Origin: Membranipora membranacea
Lineage: Eukaryota; Bryozoa; Gymnolaemata; Cheilostomatida; Membraniporidae
Assembly (NCBI GenBank): GCA_914767715.1
Contig: OU612069.1
Span: 11,963,387 to 12,027,386 of the forward strand
Length of the DNA: 64,000 nucleotides
Reading direction: 5' to 3'
Both the position numbers and the translations under genes were made by a program. Positions 61,906 through 64,000 of this stretch are shown piece after piece (position 1 is the first letter of the stretch; each line of letters begins with the position of its first letter). The notes beneath the pieces are model-generated. The model saw only the letters and a list, made by a program, of their open reading frames with translations, searched no databases and was not told the origin of the DNA.

Positions 61906-64000
61906 TCAATGTCAGAATTTTAGCTAGATCTAATTACTGACACACAGTTATATACTGATGTTATTGTTGACCACCGATCCAATGAATTCATATCAATGGA
62001 TGTGACTAATATCTTCTCGCTGTACACCTTCAGGAAAAATCAGACAGCTCTTGACTCTTGTCTTGGAAGTATCTTCAAATTGAATTTGCAATAATTGTTA
62101 TCCATTATGAAACAACATTGTAGCGTTTGGTATATACATTTTGCTGTTGTAATAAGGGCCATTAAATTGCCTGCAATCCTGAGAAAAGCTGAAGTAAGTC
62201 GAGTATGTGCTAGAATTTCAATTATGAAACTCATTTTCCCCCACGCTTAAGTTTGTGGATGGCTTGCCAGTCCATTCATCTTTATTTGAAATTGGTCAGG
62301 ATAACCATATCACCCCTTTCTCAATTTTAGGTGCGACCCCCACATGTAACCTACATGCCTCCCCCAAGAGTAGCCGCCCCTATGACACAACCTCGTGTCA
62401 TGATGCAACCGCCACCTGTCAGAGTGATGGTACCTCCTGGCCACCAAGTACCTCCTCAAGGACCACCCAGGATGAATATGCCACCACCCGGCCAGCAACC
62501 TGTCAGAGGACCACCCCCAAGTAAGTGTAAACAACGTGTGTGGTCTAACGATAGCTTCCATTGGGTACGTAATGATTGGCACTCTGCTACAGATAATATG
62601 ATGGTTTACAACTAACATGGCTTTTTTTGTATACATGTACAGTTTATTGACATCAAATTACATATTGTGCGGTGAAGGAGTTCAAACTCATTGGTGCAAT
62701 GTACTTCCAACTGTTTAGGAAATAATATCAACTGAAAAAAAAACCATAATGTGAGATATTGAATACTTGCATGGGAACAAGATGGCCTTGATTCAATCGA
62801 ATTCTGATTGAGTTCAGCAAAATACTTGCAAATCAGTAGAAATAATAAGTATCACAAAAATAAGATCAAGTTATTAGGGTCTACGAGTCCAACAGTGATA
62901 TAAATTTTTGGTTATGTTTTAGATTTCACAGGACCTCCACCGAATCGATTCGGTGGCCCTCCGCCCAACTATGGTTTTAACGCTCCACCACATCCCGGTT
63001 ATGGCCCAGGATTCAGACCTGTAGGGCCTCCTCCTTCTGCACGAGGTCCCCGTCCCGGTCACATGAGTGGACCTCCGCCAGACTGGTCACCACCTCGCAG
63101 AACTGACGACCAAGACAGGTGAGACTCAGCTAGTTATAGGGTGACCAACAATGAAAAATCTGACAGGAAATTTACCCACAATGCATCTTACCACACTGCT
63201 TTGACTTTTCCTTATTCTTCTCTCCATCTTTCGAGATATAAGATAGTATTTTGATGCTCAAAGATCTGATAGGTATTGTCCTACCTACATGAAAAAAGGG
63301 ATGTCTAAGTTATCAGACTAAAAATCACATTGAGACCTTGCCACCTCGCTAACTGATTGTGAATCTGGACTAATTAATTGTACTATACATAATACATTTT
63401 TTCTTCCACCTCTTGCTCATATCGGGTCTCTAAAGACCATAGTGATGATAGACATTCATATTTCTCTATTTATATCCAGTCCGCCCAGACATCCGGCTTC
63501 TCCAGAGCACCCACCTGGAGAGACACCGCTCAGAGTTAGCCGCTCTCGATCTCGAGAGAGAGACAGGAGGGATAAATCCGACAGAGATAGAGACAGCAGG
63601 AGAGACGATAACAAAGATGACAGAGATGATAGGTGAGATAGCTGAAGTGTGGTCAATTGATTATTGATTGATCAAAGCCGTGTTCATTTCTAGCTGTCTT
63701 TTCTTGTCCCTCATGCCTTTATGTTTTCTAGTTATGAGTAGATGTTTGGAGAAAGATATTTTGGGTGTCAAAAGCCTCTGGAGTTGTGTTCCTTCGAAGC
63801 TGCTTGGGAAACCTAGAAAGGGTTTTTAAATTCAATACAGTCAACCCTACCACCAATAGCTCTTCAAGATATTCTTAGGAGAAAAAAACTTTTGTGAATC
63901 ACATAGCACCTCTAGTGAGCAGTAATTTTTCTCATATTTACAGCCAAATGCTTCAAAAAGTGAATTTATAGTAATAATAACTTAAAATAGTTACAGTGCT

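Larger units (their letters stand above)
61060..64000 (+). pseudogene. FIP1L1: Partial tandem duplicate of FIP1 (exons 8-11), runs off right edge
   Basis: Similarity to FIP1 starts in intron 7 (about 30420 in the parent) and continues to the window end in intron 11. Copies of exon 8 (from 61467), 9 (62331-62520), 10 (62923-63118) and 11 (63480-63632) keep parental phases and acceptors; exons 9 to 11 also keep length and donors. In exon 8 six bases including the donor GT are missing, and a MITE follows at once. Reading on gives TAA at 61576-61578, while a GTAAGC inside the MITE would splice out of frame into exon 9. Differences in exons 8-11 are mostly silent (my count is about 19 silent and 6 replacing). 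Exons 1 to 7 were not found upstream. It may be a recent broken copy, a copy with other upstream exons, or an alternative haplotype misplaced in assembly. Confidence 0.75.

Overview
The window looks like nuclear DNA of an invertebrate animal. Genes are split into many short exons with canonical GT/AG introns, the DNA is AT-rich, and tRNA-derived SINEs and short inverted-repeat elements (MITEs) are dense. No species can be named from the sequence. All gene models were assembled by hand from splice signals, phase continuity and protein similarity to remembered families; no alignment program was run.

Left third (minus strand, read right to left). MTIF3, the mitochondrial translation initiation factor IF-3 (24501-21373), is followed by an unrecognised 389-residue membrane protein (19358-11828). 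Next comes a two-domain AID/APOBEC-like cytidine deaminase with a fibronectin type III domain between its halves (10231-4660). Last are the first two exons of a paralogue of the membrane protein, running off the left edge (1969-912). In the deaminase gene the first domain keeps the zinc/catalytic motifs (HAE and PCEGC). The second has lost two zinc ligands (DAE and PTPTC) and is probably inactive. The module 'deaminase plus RSEED linker' is duplicated on either side of the FNIII exon. This is the most unusual object in the window.

Middle (plus strand). A divergent intergenic region separates MTIF3 from FIP1/FIP1L1, a 13-exon gene for a subunit of the mRNA cleavage and polyadenylation factor (25636-37272, 766 residues). 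After about 2.5 kb without genes comes a 17-exon SLC6 sodium/chloride-coupled transporter of the GABA/taurine/betaine/creatine type (39762-56172, 682 residues).

Right end. After about 5 kb without recognisable genes, a partial tandem copy of FIP1 begins near 61060. It carries exons 8 to 11 and continues past the window edge. Its exon 8 has lost its splice donor beside a MITE insertion, yet the differences in its exons are mostly synonymous, and one 330-bp tract is almost identical to the parent.

One recurring theme is that mobile elements sit on or just beside 5' splice sites, and two exons carry tandemly duplicated splice donors. Long introns and intergenic stretches otherwise hold mostly repeats.
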